IMG/VR virus record: IMGVR_UViG_3300005974_000001
Coordinates: 1-43,888 of that record
Strand: one strand, 5' to 3'
DNA from: a virus
DNA: 43,888 nucleotides
Part shown: positions 28,590 through 38,697 of the stretch, in pieces
How the letters are laid out: the number at the start of each line of letters is the position of its first letter
How positions within the stretch are numbered: position 1 is the first letter of the stretch
Notes under the pieces: model-generated
What the model was told of the DNA's origin: nothing
The model's input: only the letters and a program-made list of their open reading frames with translations
The model's database searches: none
Made by a program: the position numbers and the translations under genes

Positions 28590-29656
28590 TAGCTTAGCCT
28601 CCCGATCATGGACCTAAGAGTCGAGAAGCCGCTTTCGAGTGTCCCGAAGTCCTCTGAGTAATCCTGCTGCTGTGTCCGCATTTCCCGCTCATCCTGCTTG
28701 TTCTCAAGGATTGCGGTGTTCATTGCGGCATTCGGATCACGCTCCTGGCCGTCTGGCATGTCAGGCCTGTTGGTTGCACCTTGAGCACCAAAGGCAGTCA
28801 GTTCAGCATCGGTTTGACCCTGGAGTTCGGCCTGGTGGTAATAGGAGGTTCGGTCTCTCTGGACTGCTTCCTCGTATTGGGCTCGGTGTTCATTCTCGAA
28901 GATGCCCTGGTACTGCCTGAGTTCCAGTTCAGTAGGGTCCCGGCCCAACATGCTGTTGAAAGTGTTGTAGATGGCACCCTTGATTGCCTCGGGGTTTGGT
29001 GCCAGATAGACCTCGGGCACATAATCCGGGACCGCCTCATCGAATGCTTCAGGGTTCTCCTTGAGCATATCGAGGGCTTTTCGCCAGGCGGTGCTTCGGT
29101 GGCCTGGACCCATACCGAACTGCTCACCACCCTGATTGGCATAAGTGAGCACCATCGCATAGGCTTCCTGGGTAGCAGGGTCCCAGACTCCTCGACGGTA
29201 AGCGGAAGTCAGAAGGCCGGCCTGGACCAACTCGACCTGAAGTCTGGCAATGTCCTCAGGGGAAGTGAACGGTGCATCAAGCTGGTCCCCCTCGTAGTAG
29301 ATGGGAATCCAGCCGGGATGCGAGTCCTGGGGTTGCCACTCGAAGGGAACCCCAAAAGGGGACATCCCCGCGTCCATGCGACCCTGGAGCCGGAAGTCCC
29401 TAATGGCCCCAGCGTCAGCGGTCATCCTGGGAGACGGACCTTCACCGGAACCTAGGCCCTGGACTCTGAGGCCTTCATAATCCCGGCGGGCTTGACTGAG
29501 TCTGTTCGCTGGGGTTGGTGAACCCCTAAGAGCCGTATTGGCGCGTATTCCGGGGTTCTTGACCTTGCGTCTAGGCTTTCGTGTTCCTGCCGCCCTTGCT
29601 CTGGTGGTCCTAGGGGTTGCCCTATAGATACCTCTTTCTCTAACCAAGGCCAGCAC
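28589..29656 (-). CDS. Probable internal virion protein
   Basis: 355 residues. Basic, disordered start (TTRARAAGTRKPRRKVKNPG), then helices with YEEAVQRDRTSYYHQAELQ and a Gln/Asp-rich end. A segment WDPATQEAYAMVLTYANQGG resembles peptidoglycan- or ejection-associated repeats. Overlaps the 1515-residue gene by 17 bases. Role inferred from neighbours. Confidence 0.45.
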   Translation of the reverse strand: MLALVRERGIYRATPRTTRARAAGTRKPRRKVKNPGIRANTALRGSPTPANRLSQARRDYEGLRVQGLGSGEGPSPRMTADAGAIRDFRLQGRMDAGMSPFGVPFEWQPQDSHPGWIPIYYEGDQLDAPFTSPEDIARLQVELVQAGLLTSAYRRGVWDPATQEAYAMVLTYANQGGEQFGMGPGHRSTAWRKALDMLKENPEAFDEAVPDYVPEVYLAPNPEAIKGAIYNTFNSMLGRDPTELELRQYQGIFENEHRAQYEEAVQRDRTSYYHQAELQGQTDAELTAFGAQGATNRPDMPDGQERDPNAAMNTAILENKQDEREMRTQQQDYSEDFGTLESGFSTLRSMIGRLS

Positions 29657-32600
29657 CCGCCAAACTCATAGACCCAGAGCCCAAGGAACCCATTGGGTTG
29701 TCTAGTGCTTCCATGTAGTCCAATCCTGGCTCAAGTTCCTCATCGAGGAGTTCCCGCATGAACAGTCTTTCCCAGGCTGCCCGGAAGGCCGGCTCCTTTT
29801 CAGACAGTTCCTCACCGAGGTTCCTAAGCTGGTCTCGTGCATAGATGAGTTCGCTTCTAGTGGACCTGGCAAAGCTGTCAGGCTGGAGCCCCAAAGAGAC
29901 CGCTAGGGCCTGAACCTGCTTTCTGGCCTCTAAGTATTCAGCGATGTAAGGGCCAACCTCGGTGTTGCGTAGCTTCGGGTCCTGGATTGCACGCTCCATA
30001 TCCCCAATCAACTGCTGGGGTGGGGGCCTTCTAGGTGAATAGTCAGCACGCCCGAACCCTGGGTACTTATCCTCAAGGTCCATGCGAACCATTCTCAGGA
30101 ACATTCTTGCTTCATCAGACTGTAAACTGCCGAACATTGCCAATGCGTTCTGCTGCTGTTTCTGATACGCCTGGTAGCCAAGCGCATTGTTTGACGCATG
30201 GGCAATCTGGTCTGGAGTCATTCGGACTCGGTCGCCACGAATGATCTGGTCAGTGAAGCTCAGGTAATCGAAAGTCCCAGGCTCGGGGTCGGTAGTGAAA
30301 TAGCCGACAACATCCTTGTACTGCTCATAGAGTTCAGGGTTCTCACGGATGAACCTGTTGCCTTCGATCGTTACTGGCATTTCCCGGTTGGACCTGGTCT
30401 TGTTGAAGAAGGTCATTTCCAGGTTGTTCAAGCCGAAGACGTGCTCAGTCAGGGCAATGGCTTCTGACTCGCCGTACTCCTCTTGCCATTCACGGACCTG
30501 ATCACCAATGGCCCTGAAGTGAATCCAGTCACCGGTCTCAAGCTTCGACTTCATTTCGACCTGAGGGCCAGTGGGCAGGGTCGTTTGAGCGAGAGCCTGC
30601 AACAGAAGCCTGGTGGTTGCCTTCTCGGCTGCGACCTTCTGCATTGCCTGAATCTGAGTCTCATCAGACATGTCCCAGCGCCCAGATGCTGCTTCCAACT
30701 GGAGCATTTCAGCATTGGCGCTCATCCAGGTGGGCTGCTGTCTGGAGAATGCGGCGATCAGCTTCCTAGCCCAGGCCGGCAGAAGTGCATCAAAGAAGTC
30801 TGCTCCTGGGTCCTGCTGCTCATCACCACCTGGGGCCCCATAGGGGAAGAACAGTTCTCTGGCGAAATGATCCCCTGGGAGGTCCCGCATGAAGGGCTTC
30901 AGAGGTACCTGGAGGATCGGCCCGAAGCCAGGGAGAACCGAACCACCGATCATGTTGAGGCCCTGGACAGACCCGGTCATCGCAAGCTCTGTATTAGGTC
31001 CAGTACCAAGGAACCTCGAAGCCAGAGCCCCAGCCATCGGGTAGGCGAAGATTTCCTGACCGAAGTCATCCCGGTAGAAGAACCCTCGGCCCTCATTGTG
31101 GTCCGTGTCTCTGGCACCCTCGATAGCCTGCTGGCCTCTGCGAACAACCTTGGGGTTCTCGAACCCGATCTTGGACCAGGTGGTCAGAACCTCCTTCCAG
31201 GCATCACCGAACGGAATCAGCAAGCGAGTCATATCGAAGAAATTGTTACGCTTGCTAAGGTCGTACAGAAGCTCCTTGACCTCGGTCACCCCATACTGCT
31301 TGGCGACCGCGTCAATACCTTCAAGAGTGCCAGTACCCTTGCCCTGGGCCTGTTGCTTGATAAGCCTTATCTGGCTGGGGGAAAGGTTATTCTTCTGGGC
31401 TGAATCTATGAGCTTCTTGGCGCTCTTGGCATCAAGGAAGCTAGCCATCTCGGTCATGCGAGCCCAGTAAGCCTGCCGGAAAACCGGAGACCTAGCCAGC
31501 GCATTGGTCGGCTTAGTGGCTAGCCACTTGAACATCCAGTCAATGCCCTTTCGAACACCATCCCCCGGGCGCTGTGGGGGTCCCATCTTCTGACCGCCAA
31601 CCCAATCAGGGAGGCTGTCCAGCTTGGTCTCCAGGAAAGCATTCACCTTCTTAGCATCAAAGGTGCCATTCCTGATGCGCTGACCGTCTAGCTTTCCATC
31701 CTTGATAGCAAGCAGAAGGTCGGGGTCTCCGCCAGTTAGGTCATTGACTCGCTCGACAACCTCATCAATGTACTTGTCGGACTGCTCTCTAGTAGAAAGA
31801 ACATGCTCACGATGTCTGGTGTCGCCAAGCATTTCCCGGTAGACCTTGAGGGGACCATCCCAGAAGTCCTGCTTGATGGCATCAATGCCAATTAGGCCCC
31901 GACCATTGTCATAGACCGCAGCGTCGGGTATCAAGCGCTCAATGGGGCTGGAGGAAAGCTTGGAGAGTTCGTCTGCTACTGAACTGATGTAATGCTGGGT
32001 TCCCTTCTTGTGCCTGGTCCACTCGTTTAGGCCAACAACCCCCGGGTATCGCCAGTTGGTTTCCCGGTCAAGCGCTGCCTGGAACTCAGGGACATCGGTA
32101 AAAAACTCATCGAGGACTGTGGTCCCACCGATGCCGTACTTCTGGGCTCCCTTGGACAACTTCTCGTCAGCTTTCAGTGCAGCCCTAGAGATGACTCCTG
32201 AGCCATTGGCGGCCATCTTCTGAAGTAATGGCGACCCCTCGTTGTACCTGGCCATGAACCAGCCAAGGAACGCGGCAGGATTATTCACGAACCGAGAGGT
32301 CGAGGTTGCAGCGACCCGGACAAGCTCCTCAGACATCACCCGGATTGTGTAGGCACCACGAAGAAGTTGGGCGGCCTTGAAGACATCAACAAACAAAAGC
32401 TCAAGAGCGTCCCGACTGAACTCGGATGCTGGCAGGTCCATCACTGTTCTAAGTGCAGCGGCAGTCGGGCCCCGGGTGGTCATGGCCCTCAGGGCTCTTG
32501 CATCAGGGACTGGAACCCCTCGACCAAGAAGCTCAGCCACAGAATGTGGAGTAGGTAGCGCCTCCTTGGTGAACGGGTTATAGAGAGCAAGGACCGTATC

Positions 32601-34187
32601 TGCCGTTTCCCCTGAGGCGGCCTTGATCCAGTAGGCACGCTCCTCATTGTTGGGGTTGAACAGATTGGTCAGGATGTCGCGGCGCTTCTTCAGGTTGGGT
32701 TTGGTCAGTTCTTTGCCGTATAGGCTCTCAACGATCTGGTCATCGATGGCCTTGACGAACGAGTCCCTGGACCACTCTAGGAGTTCATCGTAGTTATTGA
32801 CCTTGGCAAAGCCCCGGTTGACCTGTTCGATGCGCTCTTTAGACATCCCGGCAGTTCTGAGGGTGTTCTGAAGGTTCTGCCAGGAAGCCTGGGGATCATC
32901 AAGGCCAATGATCCCTCTGGGAAGACTGGCACCTAAGCGGGTGAATCCATCAGGCATCACCCGGCCAATCTGGGAAAGGTAATCCCTGGTAGCCATTCGA
33001 TTGGCTGAAGGCTTCAGGCGTACCTGAGTGCCCATCGCAGGCATCAGCAACTTCTTGACTGCATCCGGGTCAGTCTCATCAGCGATGGCAAGGGCAGTCT
33101 GGCGGTCCAGACCCTTAATGTGCTCCATGAGTTCGGTAACCGAGTTGCGGCCTGCCAGGTACTCGAACACCTTCTTGCCGGCCTCTGAGTTCCCCCAGGT
33201 CTCGATGTTCTCGGCAACCGTGGACTTCCTGCCGTTGATCCCGGTGACCAGAGCTTCTTTGAGGGCCTGCATGCCATTAGGTGCCTGGAAGGTTCTGGCA
33301 GCCTGACGAGCCTTGCTGGTTGGCCCCAGGACCGCTGAAGTGGGGTCCAGGAAGATTGAGTTCCCCAGGTCGAGAATCGAGGAAGTGATGTTGTACTCTC
33401 GGGAGCCTGGTTCCACGGCAGCCCAAGGCAGGAACGTTCTAGCGACTCCAGGGGCGAGGGCCCGGCCAGGGGTAAGCCAAACCCCAGTCTCAGGGTCGGT
33501 AAAGTGTTCCTTGCTGCTCAGGTTTGACTCATGCCTGACGGACCCACCAGGAAGCCAGCCAGAACCAAGGTCGATGCCCTTACCAGATCGCCACTGCTTG
33601 TAGGCAACCTCGACCATGGTGTCGTAGTTGCCAGACCCCTTGTCCCTTGGGTTCACCCGGCCAAGGGTCCCGATCTGCATCAGAGAGGCCGAGACTGCCT
33701 GCTGAAGGGACTCCTGGAGCATGAAGGCAGTCCTGGTGGCCCCACGCAAGGGAGCCAGGACGGGCTCAAAGCGTCCAGGAGAATGCTCTGGCTTGCTCTC
33801 TGGGTCGGTCTCGGCTAACCTGCGATCAACATCCTGGACTTCCCAAGGCTTGTCAGCATTCAGGTTGGTATCCCGTTTGGCCTGAGCAAGCGTCTTAGGG
33901 TCTACGAGTTCACCGACCTGGAATCCCCCAGTAGCCTCATACTGTAATTGGTAGGCCCTCTGAGCCAAGGCAATCGTCTGGGGGTCCTCAGGGGATAGGC
34001 CGGCCATTCCCGCAGCGGCAGTAAGCCCGGTGTGCATACCAGGATAGTTGGAGGCGATAGACCCCACGCGGGCAGCCAGTTCGGGGGTTGCCTGGGCCAT
34101 GAAGTTGGCACGCCGAGCATCCCGCATGGCAACCTCTCGGCCTAGCTGCTCCTCATACTGAGGGGATCGGACTGGCCGGATCGGCAT
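29640..34187 (-). CDS. Very large internal virion protein (1515 residues)
   Basis: The largest gene, a tenth of the genome. Mostly helical and soluble, with segments such as GRALAPGVARTFLPWAAVEPG, LRGAYTIRVMSEELVRVAAT, RMTEMASFLDAKSAKKLIDS and MTRLLIPFGDAWKEVLTTW. It lacks the repeated coiled coil of a tape measure. Similar giant proteins between portal and lysozyme genes in short-tailed phages are ejected with the DNA. No polymerase motif is seen, so a virion RNA polymerase is unlikely. Ends in a Gly/Ser-rich tail. Confidence 0.55.
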   Translation of the reverse strand: MPIRPVRSPQYEEQLGREVAMRDARRANFMAQATPELAARVGSIASNYPGMHTGLTAAAGMAGLSPEDPQTIALAQRAYQLQYEATGGFQVGELVDPKTLAQAKRDTNLNADKPWEVQDVDRRLAETDPESKPEHSPGRFEPVLAPLRGATRTAFMLQESLQQAVSASLMQIGTLGRVNPRDKGSGNYDTMVEVAYKQWRSGKGIDLGSGWLPGGSVRHESNLSSKEHFTDPETGVWLTPGRALAPGVARTFLPWAAVEPGSREYNITSSILDLGNSIFLDPTSAVLGPTSKARQAARTFQAPNGMQALKEALVTGINGRKSTVAENIETWGNSEAGKKVFEYLAGRNSVTELMEHIKGLDRQTALAIADETDPDAVKKLLMPAMGTQVRLKPSANRMATRDYLSQIGRVMPDGFTRLGASLPRGIIGLDDPQASWQNLQNTLRTAGMSKERIEQVNRGFAKVNNYDELLEWSRDSFVKAIDDQIVESLYGKELTKPNLKKRRDILTNLFNPNNEERAYWIKAASGETADTVLALYNPFTKEALPTPHSVAELLGRGVPVPDARALRAMTTRGPTAAALRTVMDLPASEFSRDALELLFVDVFKAAQLLRGAYTIRVMSEELVRVAATSTSRFVNNPAAFLGWFMARYNEGSPLLQKMAANGSGVISRAALKADEKLSKGAQKYGIGGTTVLDEFFTDVPEFQAALDRETNWRYPGVVGLNEWTRHKKGTQHYISSVADELSKLSSSPIERLIPDAAVYDNGRGLIGIDAIKQDFWDGPLKVYREMLGDTRHREHVLSTREQSDKYIDEVVERVNDLTGGDPDLLLAIKDGKLDGQRIRNGTFDAKKVNAFLETKLDSLPDWVGGQKMGPPQRPGDGVRKGIDWMFKWLATKPTNALARSPVFRQAYWARMTEMASFLDAKSAKKLIDSAQKNNLSPSQIRLIKQQAQGKGTGTLEGIDAVAKQYGVTEVKELLYDLSKRNNFFDMTRLLIPFGDAWKEVLTTWSKIGFENPKVVRRGQQAIEGARDTDHNEGRGFFYRDDFGQEIFAYPMAGALASRFLGTGPNTELAMTGSVQGLNMIGGSVLPGFGPILQVPLKPFMRDLPGDHFARELFFPYGAPGGDEQQDPGADFFDALLPAWARKLIAAFSRQQPTWMSANAEMLQLEAASGRWDMSDETQIQAMQKVAAEKATTRLLLQALAQTTLPTGPQVEMKSKLETGDWIHFRAIGDQVREWQEEYGESEAIALTEHVFGLNNLEMTFFNKTRSNREMPVTIEGNRFIRENPELYEQYKDVVGYFTTDPEPGTFDYLSFTDQIIRGDRVRMTPDQIAHASNNALGYQAYQKQQQNALAMFGSLQSDEARMFLRMVRMDLEDKYPGFGRADYSPRRPPPQQLIGDMERAIQDPKLRNTEVGPYIAEYLEARKQVQALAVSLGLQPDSFARSTRSELIYARDQLRNLGEELSEKEPAFRAAWERLFMRELLDEELEPGLDYMEALDNPMGSLGSGSMSLAGAGLG

Positions 34188-34717
34188 TAGGGTCCTTCCA
34201 TGGTTTCGGGTGCCTCAGGGACCCCAGGGCCAATGGGGGCTCCCTGAGGCATTGCACTGGGCTCAGGACCCTGGGGCATCCCTCGCATGGGCATCAGGCC
34301 TCTAGGGGCTCCCGACTGGGGCATGGGGCCAGTGCGCACCGGAAGGCGCTCCACAAGCTCTCTGAGGGATTCGAGTCCAGACACCCGGTAGAGAGCCCGG
34401 ATCATCTCATCAGGGTCTTCAGGCAGAATTGTCGCCTGGTCACCATTGAGTCCCGCAGTGAGCGGTTCATTTGGCCTCGATGACGGTGCGGAGAGGGGAG
34501 TAACTGCACCGGGCGGAGGGCCTTGCATTCTCCCACCCATGGGGTTTGGGCCTTGCTGGCTAGGGGCTGGCATCTTGGTCCCGGTGTTGTACGGGCGTGC
34601 TGTGCCCATATGGCCGGCAGTGCCTCCAGTGGGATTCGACGCATTCAGGTCTGACCGGTTTGCATAGGCGACCCCAGGTTGGCCAACTCGCTTGCCTCCA
34701 CGTCCCTTTCTAGGCAT
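34187..34717 (-). CDS. Low-complexity Pro/Gly/Met-rich protein
   Basis: 176 residues, disordered N- and C-terminal thirds (QQGPNPMGGRMQGPPPG; MPQSGAPRGLMPMRGMPQG) around one helix (PDEMIRALYRVSGLESLRELVERL). Start and stop touch portal and the giant gene. Possibly a flexible head or portal-associated linker. No family recognised. Confidence 0.55.
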   Translation of the reverse strand: MPRKGRGGKRVGQPGVAYANRSDLNASNPTGGTAGHMGTARPYNTGTKMPAPSQQGPNPMGGRMQGPPPGAVTPLSAPSSRPNEPLTAGLNGDQATILPEDPDEMIRALYRVSGLESLRELVERLPVRTGPMPQSGAPRGLMPMRGMPQGPEPSAMPQGAPIGPGVPEAPETMEGP

Positions 34718-36555
34718 CAGGCACCAGCCCCTACAGCCATAGCCGGGGCTCTACCACCAGCGGGGCCACTGGGCTGCCTCAGAGATCGTAGGAGTTGTGC
34801 AATGTTCTGTTGATCCGAAGAAACCTCGGGTACAACTCCACCGCCTGCCTCAGCTCCGGCTCCTGGTGGAGATAGCCCCGGTTGCGCTTCAGGGGATTCC
34901 GGGGTGGTGAGTTCTGCTTGTCGCTCCTGGGCTTCTCGCTGCGCCTCTTGGATTGCATCTGCCAGGTCCTTGTTATCGTTGTGCACCTTCTTGATGATGT
35001 TGGCAACGTCAACTGCCGCGAGGGCTCCTGCTGCAATCTGTTGGCCCAGGGCCTCTAGAAGCATCTGCTCAAGCCTGCTGGACATCACCCGGTCAAGCTC
35101 AATCTCCGGGTCATCAATCAGGGGGTCGATCATCGCTGCGGTCTCTGGGCTCATGATCCCCATGCCGACACGCTGACCAAGGCCAAGGATGACCCCGTTG
35201 ACGTCAGCACCAGGCATTGAGTAGGTGACCATGTTGACGCTGGTGTCGAAGATGTCATTGGCGACATAGTCAACGGTCTTCTTGGTGGACTTGAACCCGG
35301 AGACGTAGAAGGACTTCTTCTTGTTGCCGAAGTAGGCCTTCATGACTGCGATAGCCCGCTCGTTCTCCTTGACGGCCGCTCGGGCTAGTTGCTCCTGGTA
35401 CTTCTGGATTCGGAAGTCGATCTGAGCGCTCATGTTGATCTCAGACTGACGCCCGGTCCTGATGTTGGTGGTCGATTCCCCACCGAACTGAGGGGCTACA
35501 CCATGGAGCCTGATAGCCCTTTCCATACGGTCGATGGACTCGCCGGTTTTGTAGCCCGGTTGTAGCTGGACTGCCTCGACAGCACCATCGGTCAGGGTGT
35601 TGATCTCACCAGTGAGCCCGTCCTTCCACTCGCCACCCTGAAGATGCGGGGGCCGGCCATTCTGACCAATGATGACCAGATCAGGGAAGACCGCCTTCTG
35701 GACTGCAATGAGGTCCAGGGCCATCAACTGCGCCATCCCGGTGTAGATACCAATGGTCTGGTTGAACTGACCTTGCAACTTCGATAAGGTCACCCTTCGA
35801 GGGGAAACCACCAGAGGTATTTCTGCACGGTTGGGAATGCGCTCCAGTTCCGCATAGCCCCTACCTGGGACCTGGCCGTAGATATGGGGACTTGAACTCT
35901 TGCCGACGACAATCAGAACATGCTCAACATCGTCGGTGTATTCAACAATGTCGAACATGGCCTCCATATCAATGGCCTTGCCATGCACGTCACCCATCGA
36001 AAGCCCGTCAAGCTTGCCCAGGGTCCGGTAGTTGCGCTCCAGCCAGGCTCGGGTCTTCTGATAGGAGAAGATGCAATCATCAGGCTCAATGGAGTCGATG
36101 TCCGAAGACGGGGCCGGGAAGGCGGCCATCGGGGACCTGATCTCCCATTGGGGAATCTCCTTCTTGAAGTCCGGCTTGATGAAGGTCGGGGCAGACGCAT
36201 ACCCGATCAGATACAGGGCCTTACGGAACAGCTTGGTTCTGATGTCGTTCTGCTGCCACCAGGACAAGTTGGCTAAGCGCCTCTGGTCTGCCCTCTCGAC
36301 CTGTCGCTTGATCCTGGGGTTGATCGCAGGGTAAGTCAGGTCTGGGGTGGTCGAGGACACCCGGAAGGCAGTCTGCTCAATGCCCTCGGAGATAAGGTTG
36401 GCCACTGCCGGCTTCTCAGCCTTGTCCAACTCCGGGAGAGGAATGACCACTTCGCCATCTGCAACCTCCCTGATCCTCATCATCTCCTGGATCGCGGGAT
36501 GCTGTGACTTCTTGCGGTCCTCCCAGAGGGCCAAGATTTCTTCGACTGTCTTCAA
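34717..36555 (-). CDS. Portal protein
   Basis: 612 residues. N-terminal helices (KTVEEILALWEDRKKS), then wing/stem-type mix including RRLANLSWWQQNDIRTKLFRKALYLIGYA, FSYQKTRAWLERNYRTLG, and a crown-like glutamine/alanine-rich helix (ADAIQEAQREAQERQAEL) before a disordered Gly/Pro end. Length, composition and place after the terminase fit a portal ring protein that serves as the packaging channel. The disordered tail is longer than usual. Confidence 0.8.
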   Translation of the reverse strand: MKTVEEILALWEDRKKSQHPAIQEMMRIREVADGEVVIPLPELDKAEKPAVANLISEGIEQTAFRVSSTTPDLTYPAINPRIKRQVERADQRRLANLSWWQQNDIRTKLFRKALYLIGYASAPTFIKPDFKKEIPQWEIRSPMAAFPAPSSDIDSIEPDDCIFSYQKTRAWLERNYRTLGKLDGLSMGDVHGKAIDMEAMFDIVEYTDDVEHVLIVVGKSSSPHIYGQVPGRGYAELERIPNRAEIPLVVSPRRVTLSKLQGQFNQTIGIYTGMAQLMALDLIAVQKAVFPDLVIIGQNGRPPHLQGGEWKDGLTGEINTLTDGAVEAVQLQPGYKTGESIDRMERAIRLHGVAPQFGGESTTNIRTGRQSEINMSAQIDFRIQKYQEQLARAAVKENERAIAVMKAYFGNKKKSFYVSGFKSTKKTVDYVANDIFDTSVNMVTYSMPGADVNGVILGLGQRVGMGIMSPETAAMIDPLIDDPEIELDRVMSSRLEQMLLEALGQQIAAGALAAVDVANIIKKVHNDNKDLADAIQEAQREAQERQAELTTPESPEAQPGLSPPGAGAEAGGGVVPEVSSDQQNIAQLLRSLRQPSGPAGGRAPAMAVGAGA

Positions 36556-36625
36556 TGAGGCCTCTGGAGTCTATAGTTAAACCTTGGTGAGTATCTGTAC
36601 CATAATCGGTAAACCAGATGTTGGT

Positions 36626-38479
36626 TTATGCAGTCAATTCACCAGGAAGCTTGCCGGCCCATGAGGGTCTTCGGCTTCTGATGGGGGTGTCGAACTCGAA
36701 CTTCAGGTTGGGCAGGTGATACTCAAGGAACCAGTGGGCCATAACCTGGTCATCGGTTGCACCCTCAGGCCACTTCAGAAGCTCGCTGATCAGGTAGTTG
36801 GACTTCATCCTTGAGGAAGAAGGAAGGTCCATGGGGAACCTGACGAGTCCCTGCCTATAAGCCCTGGCGATGGTCTGGACCCCATACTCCGGGTCAGCCT
36901 TGTTGATGTTGGTCTGATGCGGAATCAGGCTGATGTTGTTCCTGGCCAGCCAAGACCTAATAAAGTGCGTCTGAAGCATGAAGCGTTGGGCACCATTGGC
37001 CTCAACGATCAGATAGTGGATCGGTAATCCCATGCTCTTGGCTCGGGTGGCCCAGTCCTCCATGAGCCCGGTGTATCTATCGCCTACTAAATCAAGGAAA
37101 TCATCAGCACGAAGCTGGGCCTTCTCGATGTCCATCAGGATGCGGTACTCGGTGTTGACCTGATAGACCCACCACTGGATAGCCCACCACTTAGTCGGTG
37201 AGGGGTCTACGGTGACGATGCTCAGGTGGTGCCCGGAGAAGTAGTCAGGAAGCTGTAGGAGCCTTCTTTCCCTTTCCTCACAGCCTGGTAGCTCCTCACC
37301 AGTCCTGGGGTCAATGCCTCCCCGGATATCCAGGAGGGTCACAAGCTGGTTGGCAGGGTCGGTGTCCTCTTGCTGGTAAGTGACCTCGAAGATGCGGGGG
37401 TTGTTAGCCTTCTGCCGGCGCAACTCTCGCCAGGGAAGCCTCACCGGGTCTAACAAACAGCCTTCAGGGTAAGGCTTGGCAGACCGCTTGTGGTCCCCTT
37501 CGCACTTATCGTCGTAGTGAGCCTTGTAGATGACGTGGTGGTACTTCCTGGTTCCTTCGGCTTCCTCGTCGTCCTCATCGTCAGGGACATCCTTGAGGTC
37601 CAGGGCGAACCGATAGCCATCGTCAGCACCGAGCCTCTGGCCAATCAGGAACAGTGCCCCACCGGGCTCCAGACGAGACTCTGCTTCCTGGGTCCACCAC
37701 TCCTGCCACTGCTCTCTGGATTCCACCATCTTCATGTTCTTCCGGTGGACCAGGTCATCCCAGACGATGAAGTCAAAGCGGCCACCCAGGAACCCGGAGT
37801 CCTGACCATGGGCCACTACGGTGGGTTCCTTCTCGATGGTCTTTCGGGAGTCGTACTGCTCTACAATGAATTCATCGCCTCTCCATAGGTCAGCGGCCAC
37901 CGGTTTGAAGCGTCCGTAATCCTGAGAAACCACTCCTCTTGCACCCACCATGGGGTCGGTTCTTTCGAGGGTGGTCTTGAGGCGACGAGAGTATTGTTTG
38001 GCAGATGCGTGGACTCGATGTCCAAGCTGGACTCTAATGCTTCGGTCCCGGACGATGAGCCAGCAGACGATGTCATGTGTGAAGGTTGTGGTCTTACCTC
38101 CGCCTGGAGGCATGTTGCAAACCACGTACTCCTTGTCCTCGGTTCCAAGGTATTTGATGACCTCCTGAGCCGCCATCGACTGCCAGGGGACTGTGGTTCT
38201 GCCCAGGTAGTGCTCTCTAAAGAACTGAAAGTCATCCCAGCCACGCTTGGCGGTCTCTGACAACTCCTCATACCTGAGAGGGTCAGGGATGTTGACTTCA
38301 ACCCAGGCTTCCTTGCGTTCCTCCCGCTTGTCTGGGGTGTCCTTGAGGCCGTTTTCACGGTTGAGGATCGTCTGGTAGGAGCGGATACCACACTTACGCA
38401 TGGCCTCCTTCTTGGTGTGCCCCTGGGCTATAAGCCTGTCGAACTTCCTCCAGGTGGCCTCCTTGATCTGATAGGGCAT
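36626..38479 (-). CDS. terL: Terminase large subunit
   Basis: 617 residues. N-terminal HTH-like segment (WRKFDRLIAQGHTKKEAMRKCGIRSYQTI, 10-38) that may replace a small subunit. ATPase: Walker A PPGGGKT (124-130), Walker B FIVWDD (237-242), coupling region after it. RNase H-type nuclease with IVTVDPSPTKWW, YLIVEANGAQ and a late acidic stretch. It cuts and packages DNA into the head. No separate small terminase is recognised. Confidence 0.9.
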   Translation of the reverse strand: MPYQIKEATWRKFDRLIAQGHTKKEAMRKCGIRSYQTILNRENGLKDTPDKREERKEAWVEVNIPDPLRYEELSETAKRGWDDFQFFREHYLGRTTVPWQSMAAQEVIKYLGTEDKEYVVCNMPPGGGKTTTFTHDIVCWLIVRDRSIRVQLGHRVHASAKQYSRRLKTTLERTDPMVGARGVVSQDYGRFKPVAADLWRGDEFIVEQYDSRKTIEKEPTVVAHGQDSGFLGGRFDFIVWDDLVHRKNMKMVESREQWQEWWTQEAESRLEPGGALFLIGQRLGADDGYRFALDLKDVPDDEDDEEAEGTRKYHHVIYKAHYDDKCEGDHKRSAKPYPEGCLLDPVRLPWRELRRQKANNPRIFEVTYQQEDTDPANQLVTLLDIRGGIDPRTGEELPGCEERERRLLQLPDYFSGHHLSIVTVDPSPTKWWAIQWWVYQVNTEYRILMDIEKAQLRADDFLDLVGDRYTGLMEDWATRAKSMGLPIHYLIVEANGAQRFMLQTHFIRSWLARNNISLIPHQTNINKADPEYGVQTIARAYRQGLVRFPMDLPSSSRMKSNYLISELLKWPEGATDDQVMAHWFLEYHLPNLKFEFDTPIRSRRPSWAGKLPGELTA

Positions 38480-38634
38480 CAGCTACTCTTAGCCCCTTCA
38501 GGGGTATCAAAGAGGTCTTCTTCAGGGTAGTGGGCCAGGTACTTCCTACCGCAGGAGTCGCATTCCCAGTTGGTCTTCAGGGGCTGGATTGCCTTGCCAC
38601 AGTTGCACCTACGCTTGTACCTGAGGTTGCTCAT
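38479..38634 (-). CDS. Zinc-ribbon protein at the head of the late operon
   Basis: 51 residues. Cysteines CNC (10, 12) and CDSC (25, 28) make a compact zinc ribbon, then an acidic tail. Its TGA overlaps the terminase ATG. Being first in the late operon, it could be a packaging or regulatory partner; function unknown. Confidence 0.6.
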   Translation of the reverse strand: MSNLRYKRRCNCGKAIQPLKTNWECDSCGRKYLAHYPEEDLFDTPEGAKSS

Positions 38635-38648
38635 TCCCACTGGCTTCT

Positions 38649-38690
38649 CCGGGGTCTAGGTAGCCTGGAGAGGTAAGATAGGGACCCCGG
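38649..38690. promoter_or_regulatory. Eight-base dyad upstream of the late operon
   Basis: CCGGGGTC (38649-38656) and GACCCCGG (38683-38690) are perfect inverted repeats 26 bases apart, in the leader before the zinc-ribbon gene. TATCTT on the minus strand lies between the arms. Could be an operator or RNA stem controlling late expression. Confidence 0.4.
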
Positions 38691-38697
38691 AAACTTT

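Noticed and set aside
29640-34187. Virion RNA polymerase (N4-type) as identity of the 1515-residue protein
   Set aside because: No polymerase motifs were seen and the protein is less than half the N4 enzyme's size.
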